From Mactra quadrangularis (lineage: Eukaryota > Mollusca > Bivalvia > Venerida > Mactridae): 64,000 nucleotides of DNA. The notes beneath the pieces were generated by a model. That model had not been told where the DNA came from. It was given only the letters and a program-made list of their open reading frames with translations, and made no database searches. A program made the translations under genes and the position numbers. The DNA lies in the NCBI GenBank assembly GCA_025267735.1, contig CM046307.1:58399395-58463394 (forward strand), read 5' to 3'. Below, one piece after another: positions 47,101-59,111 of the stretch; the stretch's first letter is position 1; every line of letters begins with the position of its first letter.

Positions 47101-49340
47101 TATATTTTACATATCAATTATTAATATCAAGTGCAGAAACTAAAATCATCATCGAAAAGCTAATTCAGTTGACTTTTCATAATAATTTACTTTAAAAAAT
47201 AACCTACAGCTTGACTTTGAAACCATTGATAAGTTGCAAAGAGGTTGTTTAACATATAAGTTAAAACATTTTTAAACAAAAAAATATCACACAATAATGA
47301 AAGTTATATAATATTTAAAATGTTAATTACCAATGTCATAAATCAAACTGGTTATCGACTAGACTGACAGACTAATAATGAAGTGGATATAACTTTCTAA
47401 CTTTCTCTTTTCTTAGTTTCTTTTAAGTTTTTTTCTGAAGCAAATTTCACCCAGTGTATGTAACAAAATAATCGGTGATTGACACTTGAAAAAGTCACTT
47501 TGATGAACCTCTTTAGAAATGAAATAAGAAATATTTTCGAAAAAATATTAAGAGTTAAATTTAGTCATTTTAATGAATTTTATATGATGTCTTTAGATAA
47601 ACGTAGTAATGAATAATAAGAATTGCAGGAGATACTCGTATAGTTATTTGATAAATTATTAACAGCTATCAATAATTACACTGTAACAGGAAAATTTTTG
47701 AACACGTTATGAATGTTATGAAAGTTTTTGTTTTATGATTGTTTTTGTCAAAATTTGCAAAGATGACACCTTTCTAAAACAGTTAAGCGATACTTGTTGT
47801 AAAAATAAACGACTCTTTTACTATAATAACCAAAACAATATAATGGTATCAAACCCACTTAAACCATACTAACCACAAGAACTTGCGACGCTATCAGCTT
47901 TTATTTTAACCTTTTAAAACTATGGCTCGGATAATCAAAGATCTTACGATCGTTTTTCGTAGTAAATATTGTATTAACAGTAGTATTATACTTTATAAAG
48001 AGTTTTGATTATTATTTGATTAATTATTCCTGTATTTACAAATCAGGAAACATCTTGCTACGTGTGCACAAAACAATACACAGAAAACAAATGACAAAGA
48101 TAAAGAAATACAAACCAAAAAGACAGAACATTCTTTTTACTAGTCATTGTTACTTTATTCATTCTTTATAATTAATTTCTAATTATGCAACTCATAAATG
48201 ATTTAAACATGTTACGTGAATGTACGATTTTAAGGCATTTCTGATAATGTTTTGTTTAGCTTTTGTTAAGTGCATGCTGTGTGTTAAGTTTGACCGTAAA
48301 ATATCCCCAAAATGAGCATGTCAGTTCTGAGAAAGCGAACATTTTAGTCAAATTGACTTAAACTGAGGTATACAGTATTTAACAATTACTAAATTGAAGA
48401 CTAATGCGATTCTACCTTCAGCCATACACAAACACTCGTGATTCTAACAGATTTTGTCAAGACAATAACTATTTTAATGATATTTAGTCTTTCCAGGAAT
48501 GGGGGACTGGTTGACTGGCCGCTTTGTATTTGATGTTACGGTGTAAAACCCAACAAAAAATTCTAAAACTTTTAACGATTATAATACTTTTTTCTGATTT
48601 CAGCCATGAAAAGACAGAAGTTAGAAAGTCGCCCAAAGGAAGAAAGTGGACGTCTATCAACTTCATCAGACGAATCAAGATCAATTTCACCATCTTATTC
48701 AGACGATAGACGTTGTCATGACAACAACACACGTACGTCACCACCACAAAACTCGCCACCATCATCATATGACGAAATGGCTGCGTTTTATGAACGCAAT
48801 GGACGATTTTCCGAAAACTGGGTTTTAAACCTTACCCAAAATTCAAACAAAAAACAACAACCCATTGACATGTTATGCCGTATTTTCCCACAAAAGAAAC
48901 GCAATGTGTTAGAACTTATATTACAGGGTTGTGGTGGGGACACTGTGCAAGCAATAGAACAAGTGCTTACAACACAACGCGAGGAAGAAAAAACCAACAA
49001 CAGTATTTTGTATCCGACAAATCCTGCCTATCCGACTATTGGTAATCCTTTACAAAGTTCAGTTTTTAAATCGGCGTTTTCACCGATTGCTTCATTAAGC
49101 GCAGCTAACACTTTAAACACTATGCGATATGCATGGGGTGGTGCCGCTGGGCGAGGACTAGCTATGGCAATGCCTTACTCTCATCTATTACCAGGGCTGT
49201 CGGTTGGACCAACATTCGGATACGGTCCTTTAGCTACCGGCGGGGACAAGTTATCACCATACAGTGTGTACCCTTTCTGGACTGGAAAAACATTCCCAAC
49301 AAAAGAAGTAGAAAAGTCATCAGGCTGTGTCAATGAATAA
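43705..49340 (+). CDS. Dmrt4/5 (DMRTA-type) transcription factor
   Basis: A two-exon gene, join 43705..44140 and 48604..49340: 1173 bp, 390 residues plus TAA. The product is a nuclear DNA-binding protein. DM domains bind an AT-rich site through intertwined CCHC/HCCC zinc sites; here these are C39, C42, H45, H54, C58, C63, C65 and C68. The domain runs from about residue 35 to 98 and ends in the [17 protein letters not shown] helix typical of the family. A DMA domain at about 232-270 ([15 protein letters not shown]...[12 protein letters not shown]) separates DMRT3/4/5 from DMRT1/2. [16 protein letters not shown] with [12 protein letters not shown] is the DMRTA1/A2 type, not DMRT3. Relatives act in neural, sensory and gonadal development. 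An in-frame TAA at 43693-43695 fixes the ATG, with G at -3. There is no other recognisable gene nearby. Confidence 0.95.
44141..48603 (+). other. dmrt intron 1 (phase 1)
   Basis: A 4463-bp intron between the DM and DMA exons. The donor is gtaggt; the acceptor is ttttttctgatttcag|cc after a pyrimidine-rich tract. It splits a codon after its first base (g|cc, Ala146). The interior is AT-rich with no recognised mobile element. A 61-codon plus frame at 46070-46255 has a somewhat protein-like composition ([19 protein letters not shown]...) but I cannot assign it. Confidence 0.88.
48604..49340 (+). CDS. dmrt exon 2 (DMA domain and C terminus)
   Basis: Encodes residues 146-390. It starts with a basic KRQK stretch and a long Ser/Pro/His/Asp-rich linker. 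The DMA domain (bases about 48861-48977) is a ubiquitin-associated-like fold known from DMRTA and DMRT3 proteins. The C-terminal 120 residues are rich in Ala, Gly, Tyr and Pro ([30 protein letters not shown]). An ATG at 48606 is in frame but lies only one codon into the exon, so it need not be a start. Frames on the opposite strand and in the other plus frames are shadows. Confidence 0.93.
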
Positions 49341-49563
49341 ATAACATTTGTTTGCTTCAGTGAAAAAATGTTTTGAAACAAATTGAATGATGAAGACAGT
49401 TGTACAAATATAACAATTTTTAACGGTGCATGGTGCGTTTATAAAGCTTAGAATAATTGTTTATCTTATGTTCCTCGCCTATTTAATTATTTATCTTTTC
49501 TCTCTTTGGTTTGTAATGTTGTTTATTGTGCATTTCAGTATCACTGCATTTATCATTATCACA

Positions 49564-49569
49564 AATAAA
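49564..49569 (+). terminator. dmrt polyadenylation signal
   Basis: The first AATAAA beyond the one overlapping the stop codon (49336-49341), 224 bp after the TAA. It lies in an A-rich context followed by T/G-rich sequence (atattttgtttattt), as expected of an animal poly(A) site. The cleavage point is inferred, not seen. Confidence 0.6.
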
Positions 49570-50022
49570 AATATAAAAAATTGAATGAAAATATTTTGTT
49601 TATTTACAAAGAATTTTATTTAAATATACCTGCCTCGTAAAGTCACATGCTCAATGTTAAGCTGTAGAATACAGACAAAGGCACAGGCACATTCATTAGA
49701 AAAAAAGATAATTGAATCTTCCAAATTGATTGAGACATGAGGCATTGTTTTAACGTTTTTTTTGTCTGATTGCATTGTACCATTGAAGTGGAGATGCTTT
49801 CATATACATGTACATGTAGTACATTACTACATACTATTATTATATATTGTCAACATTTGTATATAAAGTTATGCATACTCTAACTTAATACCAACAGTAT
49901 CACAGCTTGAAGTACTATTTTTATTTTCTAAGAAAATTCTTCACGTTTACACAGCTAAGTTAGCTCGCAACAAAACACATGTCTTTAGCAATTTTAACCG
50001 TGACCAGTTAGACATGAGGTAA
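49570..50022. other. Downstream flank of dmrt
   Basis: AT-rich with no gene. A short palindrome of alternating tacatgtaca/tgtagta lies at about 49803-49825. Confidence 0.5.
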
Positions 50023-50035
50023 TATCTATCTAGTA

Positions 50036-50362
50036 TTGTTTGTTTTGTTTGTTTTGTTTGTTTTTGTTGGGTTTAATGCCGTAGCAACACATATAAGGTC
50101 ATATAACGGCGGTCAGTCAACCTACTCACACCTCCCGGAAAGGCTAAATCTCTGGATTTAGCTGTTATCCGACTACTAAGCGCATACTTTCTTCAGTGAC
50201 TGACAACTGCCCTACATAATTAAAAATCATTGGTAGAAGGAAGAATGGTCGTAGAAATAATTTCACGACCAAGCTCCACGAAAGTATGCCCCGCCCGTGA
50301 ATCGTACCCACGACCCCTCGATCAGTAGACTTGTGTGCTACCAACTAAGCTAGCCGGGCGGC
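50036..50362 (-). mobile_element. SINE type 2, minus strand
   Basis: A tRNA-headed SINE distinct from type 1. On the minus strand it begins gccgcccggctagcttagtt with an A box (tagcttagttgg) and a B-box-like gggtacgattcac, has an unrelated central body ('agtatgcgcttagtagtcgg', 'aacagctaaatccagagatt'), and ends in the shared tail 'aaggtcata'/'cggcattaaacccaac' plus an A-rich run seen as (gttt)n on plus. A perfect 13-bp target duplication, tatctatctagta, flanks it (50023-50035 and 50363-50375). Confidence 0.88.
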
Positions 50363-50375
50363 TATCTATCTAGTA

Positions 50376-50839
50376 AGTAATATACAAGGGTAAGTTCATT
50401 TGTAGAATCAAATCCACCTTTTATGGAATAGGAGACACATACTAGTGTTTATAGATAATGCATCCTTATCGAAAGAACGGACAGTTAATGAACTACAAGC
50501 TTCGTGAAAACAGGAATTGACTCAGATCAAATGTTACAGTTGTAACGACTGGAGAATTTGAACATAATTCTTTACAACGTTGTCCCATCTCAGATTTATG
50601 TTTGAGCAGTTTATTTATTTATTTCCTAAATTACTGAAGAGTATACAATGTAACAGTTATTTACAAGAAGTATTGAATAAATTTGTCCGCACTAGTTTGC
50701 TATTCAGTGGACACGAGAGTGACGTTTACTGATACGTTGTGCTAGTAATGCTTTCACGACATTTAGAAACTTTCTTTTCAGTTTAATAAAGTATTGTAAA
50801 ATATTGGGGTTGAAAACAACAATTGCCCAATTGCCTTTA
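50376..50839. other. Intergenic, no gene seen
   Basis: Short AT-rich stretch between two SINE insertions. Nothing is supported. Confidence 0.5.
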
Positions 50840-51310
50840 TCAACAACTGTCGTAAATGTTATTTAACAGAATTATTCACAGAAGTATGCGTTATCAACTG
50901 GTTAACAGCTAAATCCAGAGATTTGGCCTATCAGGAACGGTGAGTAGGTTGACTGACCGCTGTTATACAGCCTATACCATATGTTACTACGGCGTTAAAC
51001 CATTTATGTATTTGTTTATACTCGGTTGAACGCCGTGTCAACACAATTGTGTTATTTTACTGCGTCCAGCGCGCATAACTTAGCTTTCCTGGACCTCGTC
51101 TATAACTAGTACTCGCCTACCCTTCCACAAGGCCGGAACCTTCTCTATAATACCTTATTTATGGAAGAAAATTGACGCAATTGTCGATTTTAATGGAAGA
51201 TTATAACCTCCCCGGGTGTGATTCAAACCTGTACTCCTTCGGGACACAAGATTTCAAATCCCGGCGCGCTACCGTTCCGGGTTGGCGTTAAACCGAAACA
51301 AAAATAAATA
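50840..51310 (+). mobile_element. SINE type 2 (3' part), split by a type-1 SINE
   Basis: The plus-strand sequence 'acaactgtcg...agaagtatgcgttatcaact', 'aacagctaaatccagagatt', 'gagtaggttgactgaccgc' and 'acggcgttaaacc' matches the type-2 SINE at 50036-50362 inverted. The tRNA head is not recognisable. At 51001 it is interrupted by an inverted type-1 SINE; its A-rich tail (gaaacaaaaataaata) resumes at 51295. Confidence 0.75.
51002..51283 (-). mobile_element. SINE type 1, inserted in type-2 SINE tail
   Basis: Minus-strand type-1 SINE with the landmarks 'tgaacgccgtgtcaacacaa', 'acttagctttcctggacctc' and 'cccttccacaaggccggaac', and a decayed B box (gtgattcaaacctg on plus). It is moderately diverged. 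It is bracketed by ggcgttaaacc at 50991-51001 and 51284-51294, an 11-bp direct repeat that reads as the target duplication within the host SINE tail. Confidence 0.82.
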
Positions 51311-51838
51311 GGGTTTTACAAGACTATGTAAATCTCTGTTAAGCGATAAAGCTGTGCCACAGAGTTGATTTATAGCAGAAAACGTATTCCCTCTTGCCTC
51401 GGATAGTCTCCTTAATTTTTCATGATATGATGATATCCTTATAATAGCAAGTAGTAAAATATTTATAAAATGATATTAAGAATAAAAGAAAATCAAATCC
51501 GTTAAAAGTTCTGTCATGTATTTAATAACAAATAAGTAAATAAATCAAAGAGTTATCGCAGTTGAGGAATACATTTTGTAATTTGTTATGCAAGAGAAAT
51601 AAAGCCAATAAATAACTTCTAACTAAGCTCCTTTATATTAGAAAAACATCATCTTGCGGCGTCAAATAAATAATTTAAACATTTGAGACAAATATTTGAA
51701 GTAAGAAGAAACATAATTCATAGTGATAGATCATTGTTTTGATGGATGTTTGCAATAATGGTAGTATTCACGGGTTTGCAATATGTTTCTTTAACTAGGC
51801 ATGATCTTATATAATGTTTAATGATGCACAAGGGACCC
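51311..51838. other. Intergenic, no gene seen
   Basis: AT-rich; nothing supported. Confidence 0.5.
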
Positions 51839-52043
51839 ATAGGCAGTTCTAGCGGGAGAGTCAGGGGGATCCGGACCCCCCCCCCCCCACCCTGAAATTT
51901 CCAACATGTACATTTCCATGAGTGTATATTTTAACTGTAAGTTTTTTTAAGTAGAATAAAGCTTCACTCGCCCATGTGTTAAATGGTTGTGGTTTAAAAG
52001 TTTGGACCCCTCCCCCTAGAAAAAATCTTGGATCCGCCCCTTG
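51839..52043 (-). mobile_element. hAT-like MITE, poly-G family, copy 3
   Basis: A shorter and more diverged member. The right end 'cttggatccgccccttg' is well preserved; the left end 'cataggcagttctagcggg' is decayed. The shared core includes 'catgtacatttccatgagtg', 'taactgtaagtt', 'gttgtggtttaaaagtttgg' and 'acccctccccctagaaaaaa', aligned with 14694-15018 with an internal deletion. It includes a run of 13-14 C. No target duplication was identified. Confidence 0.72.
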
Positions 52044-54689
52044 GACGGGTTTCACAATGAGAATCGGTCTTTGATGCTGTACAATTTAACACAACCATTT
52101 ACAAGCACGCTAACGGATGCTAAATTTGACATAGTGAAACAAGCTCTAGCGTTAGTTTTACGTAGCATTGAGGGCATACAGTTTGACTTTAGTTGTCAGT
52201 TTGGAAACGTATATGAAACTATAGCTTTGTGGTAGTTTCTCAAAACAATCAACTTGGTATTTCTCCTGCGATTGTCTACAACGAGGACAATGAACTGAAT
52301 CCTATAATATATGTATTTTTCATGAAGGTAATATTGAATTTATCTTCGAAATACTAACTGAAAAATGGCTAATACCAACACATAAGTTGTTCATTTAGAA
52401 GTTACTTTTTACAGAAATATTTCCCGGTGTGTAACACACGAAATGGAATAACTTTAAAGCATAATGATTTGTGAACTTGATTTAGAAACTAAGTATTACA
52501 AATTATATTACTCACTTACTCACTTGGGAAAGAAAGTCATGTAAGAACATTTTGGAGGGGGGAGAATGTCCTAAAATGTGACCAAAACATTTTAATGTAA
52601 ATAACTTTGTCTAAAATATGCTATGTATACTGGTATTGTAAACGAACAAAGAAAAGAAACTGTTTCGTAATGGCGTGATTGAAAAATATTCATAATGTTT
52701 CTGCACTGGAAAAACTATTTCCTTCGCACTGCACATGATAAAATTACTTTAAGGGGCCCGCAGGGAAGATTGGGCTTTGCCTGTGTGGCTTCTATAAATG
52801 AAGTCTTTATTTTTATGTATTTACCAGTATCCTTCTACCATTGAGTTTTGTTTTTACTCTTTATGACATGACATGAAATGCAAATCTGCTGATATATCAC
52901 ATTAAATTGGATATTTCTAAATTGTTTAATACGTTAATATCAATTAAACGATGATTTTATTCATATCTACTAAATGTTTGAATGTAATAAAACTGGATAT
53001 TTTAGGTACACACGTGATAGACGTAATGTTCTCGCATTTGACACTTTGAAAGTCAAACACTGTTATTTCTATTTCTTGTTCATTAAAACACTCACTGGAA
53101 TACTCCATAACTTTCAGCGTTGTTTTGTTTAAATAGACGGCCCTCTTAATGGTCGTAGACAGACGTTCACAGACTGCGACGTACAAAGGTGCGAGATAAA
53201 AAAACAGCACACGTGCTTCCTGCAGCAAATATGGGTGTGTTAATTGAATTACGAGCCAGTAAAATGTTTACAATGTCATTTTTTGAATGTTATGAAATAT
53301 TTTATAATCATTAAATGGCACAGTATAAAAGGATTCGTATGGTGCGTTCACAAATCATCACATCTTAGCGCCTTAAATGTCGTCCGTTCATCAAAGACAT
53401 TATACAATTTATTACAAACTTACAATTAATTATCTTTCAACAGACATTTTATCTCATTAGTGACTGAATAAATCATTTTTCCAGCGTTAATCTAGTAATT
53501 CTTTTAATTGCCAAACCCCGAGAAAAACGAGTGTATAGACAGTTTTTAAAGCGTCTAATTGACGGCGTCAAAACCAAGCGTCTGAAGGATATAGTACACC
53601 GTCTGTCACAAACCGGTAAAATGCAATCATAAAAATATAATCATATTTTAATACTAATCAACTCGAATAATTTTATATGTCAAGAAACTAGCATTAATCT
53701 TTTAATATTAAAAGGTTTTAATTACTAAGTAGAGTTTCAAAAACTAACCAAACGTGCCAGGTGAAATGTAAAAGTCATAATGCTCTCGGCCCTATTCGCC
53801 AACTTGCGACTTCATTGAATGCCGTTTCCGTGATTTTGCTAATATTTTATTCGTAAATATTTTAATCACATGACTTGAAACTGTCAATATATCAGAAATT
53901 CTCCTTAATGATATTTTTGAACCATTTAATGAATTTTGCGCATTGTTAGTACATTGAAGAGCATTTATAGTTCTTGCAACAAAAGGGTTAATGTGATAGA
54001 CACGTGACTAGGAACGCCATCGTGATTATTTGCATTGTACATAGATGAATGACCTAAGTGCTAGCTATCAGTATGATAATTGATCATATTTGAACAAAAA
54101 TAAATCATTGTTGTCACAATTTATTATCATATTTCATAACTCAAAACGTTCAAGGAAATTATTACCAAATGATTACCATGCAGTTAGACGAAATATTATC
54201 TTTATCATATTTATAACTATTTATTTCATTTTTCTTGATATTTTTTAAGTTGCTTAGGGTTCAAATATGTATTGTTCTGAATGTGCAATTATATATTTCA
54301 TCGTGTCGGAATGTTCTGTTCTGCCCTGTTTTTTACAGTTGTGTTGTTAAACTTTTCTGCGTTGTTCAGTGTCGGTATTGGTCATACGGTATAAGTGCGA
54401 GGGTCGCGGTGCGGACATGTTGTGATGCGAAGTGTGGCTTTGTTATTTGTTATGATGAGTTTTATCATTTATACTTTTCAGTATTGCTCATTATATTGAG
54501 TTTCGTTGTGATATGTTGTGATTTTTGTGATACATTGTATTGTGCCGTGTTGTGTTGGACGAGTTATAGTTTAAGGTGGGGTGGCTGGCTTGGCGATGTG
54601 GTGTGGAGTGATGTTTTCGTGAAGTAATGTAAAGCGAAATGATTGGCTTTATCGAAATATGTAGTTCTGTTTTCATTGTTGGTATGTAC
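52044..54689. other. Intergenic, no gene seen
   Basis: AT-rich with somewhat GC-richer patches (52740-52790, 53140-53230, 53500-53620 and 53760-53830). A plus frame (52041-52235) overlaps the MITE edge, and a minus frame at 52944-53228 (94 codons) has no recognisable domain. The region 54300-54640 is T/G-rich, grading into the degenerate array that follows. Confidence 0.5.
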
Positions 54690-55000
54690 TGTTGTGTTTG
54701 GTTCCGTTCTGTTCAGTTCCATTCTGTTGTGTTCTATTCTATTCAGTTCCTGTTCTGTTCCGTTCTGTTAGATCAGTTCCATTCTGTTGTTTTCTATTCT
54801 GTTCAGTTCCTGTTTAATCGGTTCTGTTCCGTTCCTGTTTTGTTGTGTTGTGTTTTGTTTTATTCTGTTCTGTTGTGATCTGATCCGTTCCGCTCCGCCC
54901 CGGTCTGTCTTTTTCTGTTTCGTTCCGCCCAGTCTCGTTCCGTTCTGTTATGTTCCGTCCCGCCCTGTCCCGTTCCGTTCTGTTATGTTCTTCTGTGAGC
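54690..55000. repeat. Degenerate TTCTG-type array
   Basis: About 300 bp of variants of gttctgttc, gttccgttc, gttcagttcc, attctgttgt and gtcccgtccc. It looks like a mutated expansion of the pentanucleotide seen perfect at 13206-13265. Long frames on both strands (Phe/Ser/Val-rich on plus, Arg/Thr/Glu/Asn-rich on minus) are artefacts. Confidence 0.85.
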
Positions 55001-58000
55001 TGGTTCTTCTGTCTCCTATGTGTTGAGTGCACAAATCTATAAAAAATATTACAGTATAATGCAGTATCATAATGATAAAGTTATATATTTGTTAACATAC
55101 CATCTTATAATGACATATGATACGTACATATTATGCATTATTTATGTAATACCATGGCGTAATCCTAGAATTGCATTCAACAAAACTTTCAATGTTCATT
55201 GAAATACATTTTCTATATAAATGGCGAGTACATTGTAAATGTAATATTTGACAAAATTAAATATCAAATTTTAGAGAAGTTTTTTCATAATTAAAACTGT
55301 TTTTGCATATACTTGTCAGAACGTATCTTGCTGTATCACACTTGTCTGTTATTTCTGTGATTAAGGTTGAAATACTCTTATTTCCTTTCACATTGACATT
55401 ACTAATGATCTTTGTCGAGCCAATTAAAATTCATCAAGATGCATGCTAAAAATGTATCGAAATACAATGCATTTGGAATTTCTATATGATAATTATATGA
55501 GTCTTTCACACAAAAAAACGTTAACATAAAATTATCTTAAAAGCATAAAATCCACAACATTTATTTATTTTTAGTTCGATATCAATACAAGTTCTTACAA
55601 CTTAGATAAGTCACTCTCAAGTCCGCTTCCCAGTACTGGACAGTTTTAATAAGGTTTTATTTTTGTAGGAAACAACGAGATGAATTTTGGATGTCAAATA
55701 CTCGGAACCAATATTTCTTCTCAGCAATTCTAAATTTTCCTGCATAGTGTATACATTTTAGCATTATGTCTTAGAATTATTTTACTTTTTCTGACCGTTA
55801 GGAGATAAATTTGTAAGCGAGTTGAATCACTCGACCACGTAGGTGGTAACTGTCATTCTTGGAAATGTTAATAAAGAATATGCTTCATTTATTGCCAAAA
55901 TAGAAGCACAGTATTCAATAAAGGGCAGTGCACACTTTCACAAAAAATCTTAGAAAAAAGTTATCGATAGTAAAATACATAATTTTGAAGTTAAAAGTGA
56001 GAAGGGTAATAAACATAATTATGATATGATGTTCAAAAGATATACAATATTCTATTTAATTCAATAAAGCTTGGAATTGATTGGCCAAAAGAATGGCAGA
56101 ATTATTAATGTTTCTTGCTTTTGACTTACGATGATATGATTTACGATGAAGATTTTTGTGAAAAGTGCCACAGAACCATAGTAAATTGACAATATTGTAC
56201 AGATACATCTAAAAAACGCATTTGTTACATCTTACTAAAATGTGTATAAGCCCAGAGTCTTTGCAATCCAGTTTTTGAAAACTGTTCTGTTCAGTTCTAT
56301 TCTCAACCATTATGCCCTCTACTGATAAAGACGATATTCTTTTTGACGGAACCATTTAAATGATAATATATTATGCAGTTAAAGAAACTATTATGCAAAG
56401 CCTTGTCATTTAAAATATTTTTCTTTGTGTCAACAAAGCAGCATTATTATGAAAGTGAATACTCGCATTACATGTTAAATAGTTTATGTACATCTAATCG
56501 TGAAAAAAAATCTGCAAATCATTTTTTAAATGGTAAAATAATGATAACTTAATTTGAGTTTTAGACTGGTTGTATTCAATTTAATAGTCATTCACTTTCT
56601 TTAATTTGTTGACTGGTTCTTTATGATGTTCCTACTTTATTATCATATTTGTTATTTCAATTAATTGCGCATTTCATCATTTGATAACTGTAATAAATTG
56701 TTTAAAGACAGCACTATGAAAGGTGTACGATTTTTGTCTGATAATATTGTTAGGGCGTAAGATTATAGTTGCGATAAACGCTGGGGACAAATTTAATGGA
56801 AATTAATTAGCGAATGGGGAAAATTAAACACACACAGTGAAATCGTTTTGTTATATTGTTAAAAAAATTGCAGCATAATTCACTGCGGCGGTGAGTTTTG
56901 AAGAGCACTTATGTATGTGCCGCCGTAATATGGCGTCGAAACTCTACCCAATTTAATTACGGTAAATTTGTCGATATCTTAATTCGTCAAACTCCACATT
57001 TCCATTTAATTATCCCTATACATTGACTTAAGTACATAAAGGTTCACTTGTGCCCACTTATACACATAGGTAACTATATGAAAATGAATTATTCCACTTC
57101 AATCTATGAATATTTAATAACATCATGATTATATAGGCGGCCCTTCGTGTCAACGTTTTATACAACTACCTGTGCAAAGGTACGATATAGGAAGTTTACG
57201 TTAAATCTGGACCCTTAGTACACCGTATTATCTAAACAACTACCCGGTCGAATTTGTCTAAATCTTGAACACAGACTTTTTTCCTACTTTTCCTTCTTGG
57301 ATTTAGATTTTCAGAATGTTTAAGGAATAAATAACAAAACTATTTACTGTTTAAATTAAATGGATAATCAATCAATTCATTGTCGGGGCACATAGTTAGC
57401 TATAATTTTGTTTCACAGTTATATGGCTGTTCTGACTATGGCACGTACCAATCGAACAAAATCACATTTTTTGGCTTCAAAATTTGCATTGCATATCTAT
57501 GGAAGGTATGTTATGTAATTGAAGAAAAAATCTGGGTTTTTATGGATTTGAGAAGGAAAATGCTAGTTATGATCACATACAAAATTTTAGTAGATTCGGC
57601 CCGATAGTTATTGAGATATTTAACGCAATCTACCAATGCATTTAAAACCTTTCTTAGGCTTTTTTTGTAAATGATAATTTCAAAAATGATACGTGTAATT
57701 AAGCAAAATTGTCAAACCATTTTACTTATTGAAATAATTGAACCATTTGATGCACGTTATGCAATGTTATGCAATAAAATATATATAAAACTATGTATGA
57801 GTAATTTGAATTGTACGAGAGCGAACACCTACTTGGAAGCTAGTAAATGTGAAATTAATGAGTAACAGGTTTGTAAAAGTAGATTGAACCTTCTTACTAA
57901 AATCAATCAAAAAACGACATAAAATTATAGGAGCTGTTAGACTCACATCAATCTTGCTTCATATTAAGTAAATAATACAACTAAAATGCCTGAAAATTAC

Positions 58001-59100
58001 ACAGTAATAAAAAACACGAGTTGGCTTTGCAGGCGGGTGTATTTGAGGACATGATTAAGTACTATGTACATAATCAATGGTACTTGTCTAATACGAATAA
58101 GGAGATTTCTGACAATAAGTAGCTGATTTAACTATAAATGGCTACGAGAATAAACTCAAATCTACTTAAAATGACAATCTGCTCAAATAGTCATACCGGA
58201 ACAATCAATATTTATTTAATAATTTTAACATTTGAGAGAGCTGTGCAAACGTAACATAATATCAAACTACAAGTTCTCGTAAAAGCAAACAATTAATAAT
58301 TTCATAATTCTATGATATGTTGAACAAGTATTTGAGGAATAGCGGCGCCTAGACTCTCAATTTTATTTGCCAGTTGCATTTACATAATGTCATAATTTGT
58401 TTAAAAAGTCATATTTAAAACAAGAAATGTTATTTCAATATATGTATTTTGTTCTAATTAAAAACTTTGGTAATTGTTTATATTAGACCACTTTATCCCC
58501 AAGTCATTTATTGACAGTATTCATGTATTAAGAATGGCCGTTTAATCGATGATAAAATCTAGTACTTTAACTACTTGTCTTTTTATCACGATAATCTTCT
58601 CTTGGTGAGGCAATAAACACTCTTTGGGTGTCCACGATTATAATAAAATTATAAAGCGATGTTCGATAGGACATTAAACTTGACCTTATCAACAAATAAA
58701 TGAATGATTTAAGAATAAAAGAAGATAAGTAGGCAATACTTGCAGCAGACATTGCAAATTGCTGACGCCGTCACATACTGTTGCCGATAGTCGTCCATTC
58801 CGTATGAAGAACAATTGCAACCAAACTAAGAATCGGCTTGAGTTACCCAACATTATGTCGTAAAATTTATTGTGAAATCAACCTTTTATCGTAATAAATA
58901 AAATCAAAGCGCTGATAGCGCTGCCCAGACATGGGTATAACAACGCAAAACTACATATACTTAATACTGTTTGACATAGTTAACTATGAGACTATTTTTT
59001 CACGCGTAGGAGTTAATCTAACTTCACACCGTGGCGCTAAATCTGACTGCGCATAACCGAATGTAATTGTCCGCGACATTTTTGTGACACGATAACAAAG
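55001..59100. other. Intergenic, no gene seen
   Basis: AT-rich with no recognised gene or transposon. The stretch 56750-57010 stands out for TAAT-containing motifs in a mixed GC context and is discussed as a possible regulatory element. Confidence 0.5.
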
Positions 59101-59111
59101 TTGTGGTTTCT

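Noticed and set aside
48606..49340. Exon 2 as an independent gene starting at ATG 48606
   Set aside because: An acceptor (tttcag) lies two bases before the ATG and its phase fits exon 1 exactly, so the ATG is an internal Met.
48484..49381. Frames antisense to or out of frame with dmrt exon 2
   Set aside because: Shadows of the real frame, which carries the DMA domain and matches the splice phase of exon 1.
54235..55032. Long hydrophobic or charged frames on both strands
   Set aside because: They follow from T/G-rich sequence and a degenerate pentanucleotide array with no stop codons in its unit.
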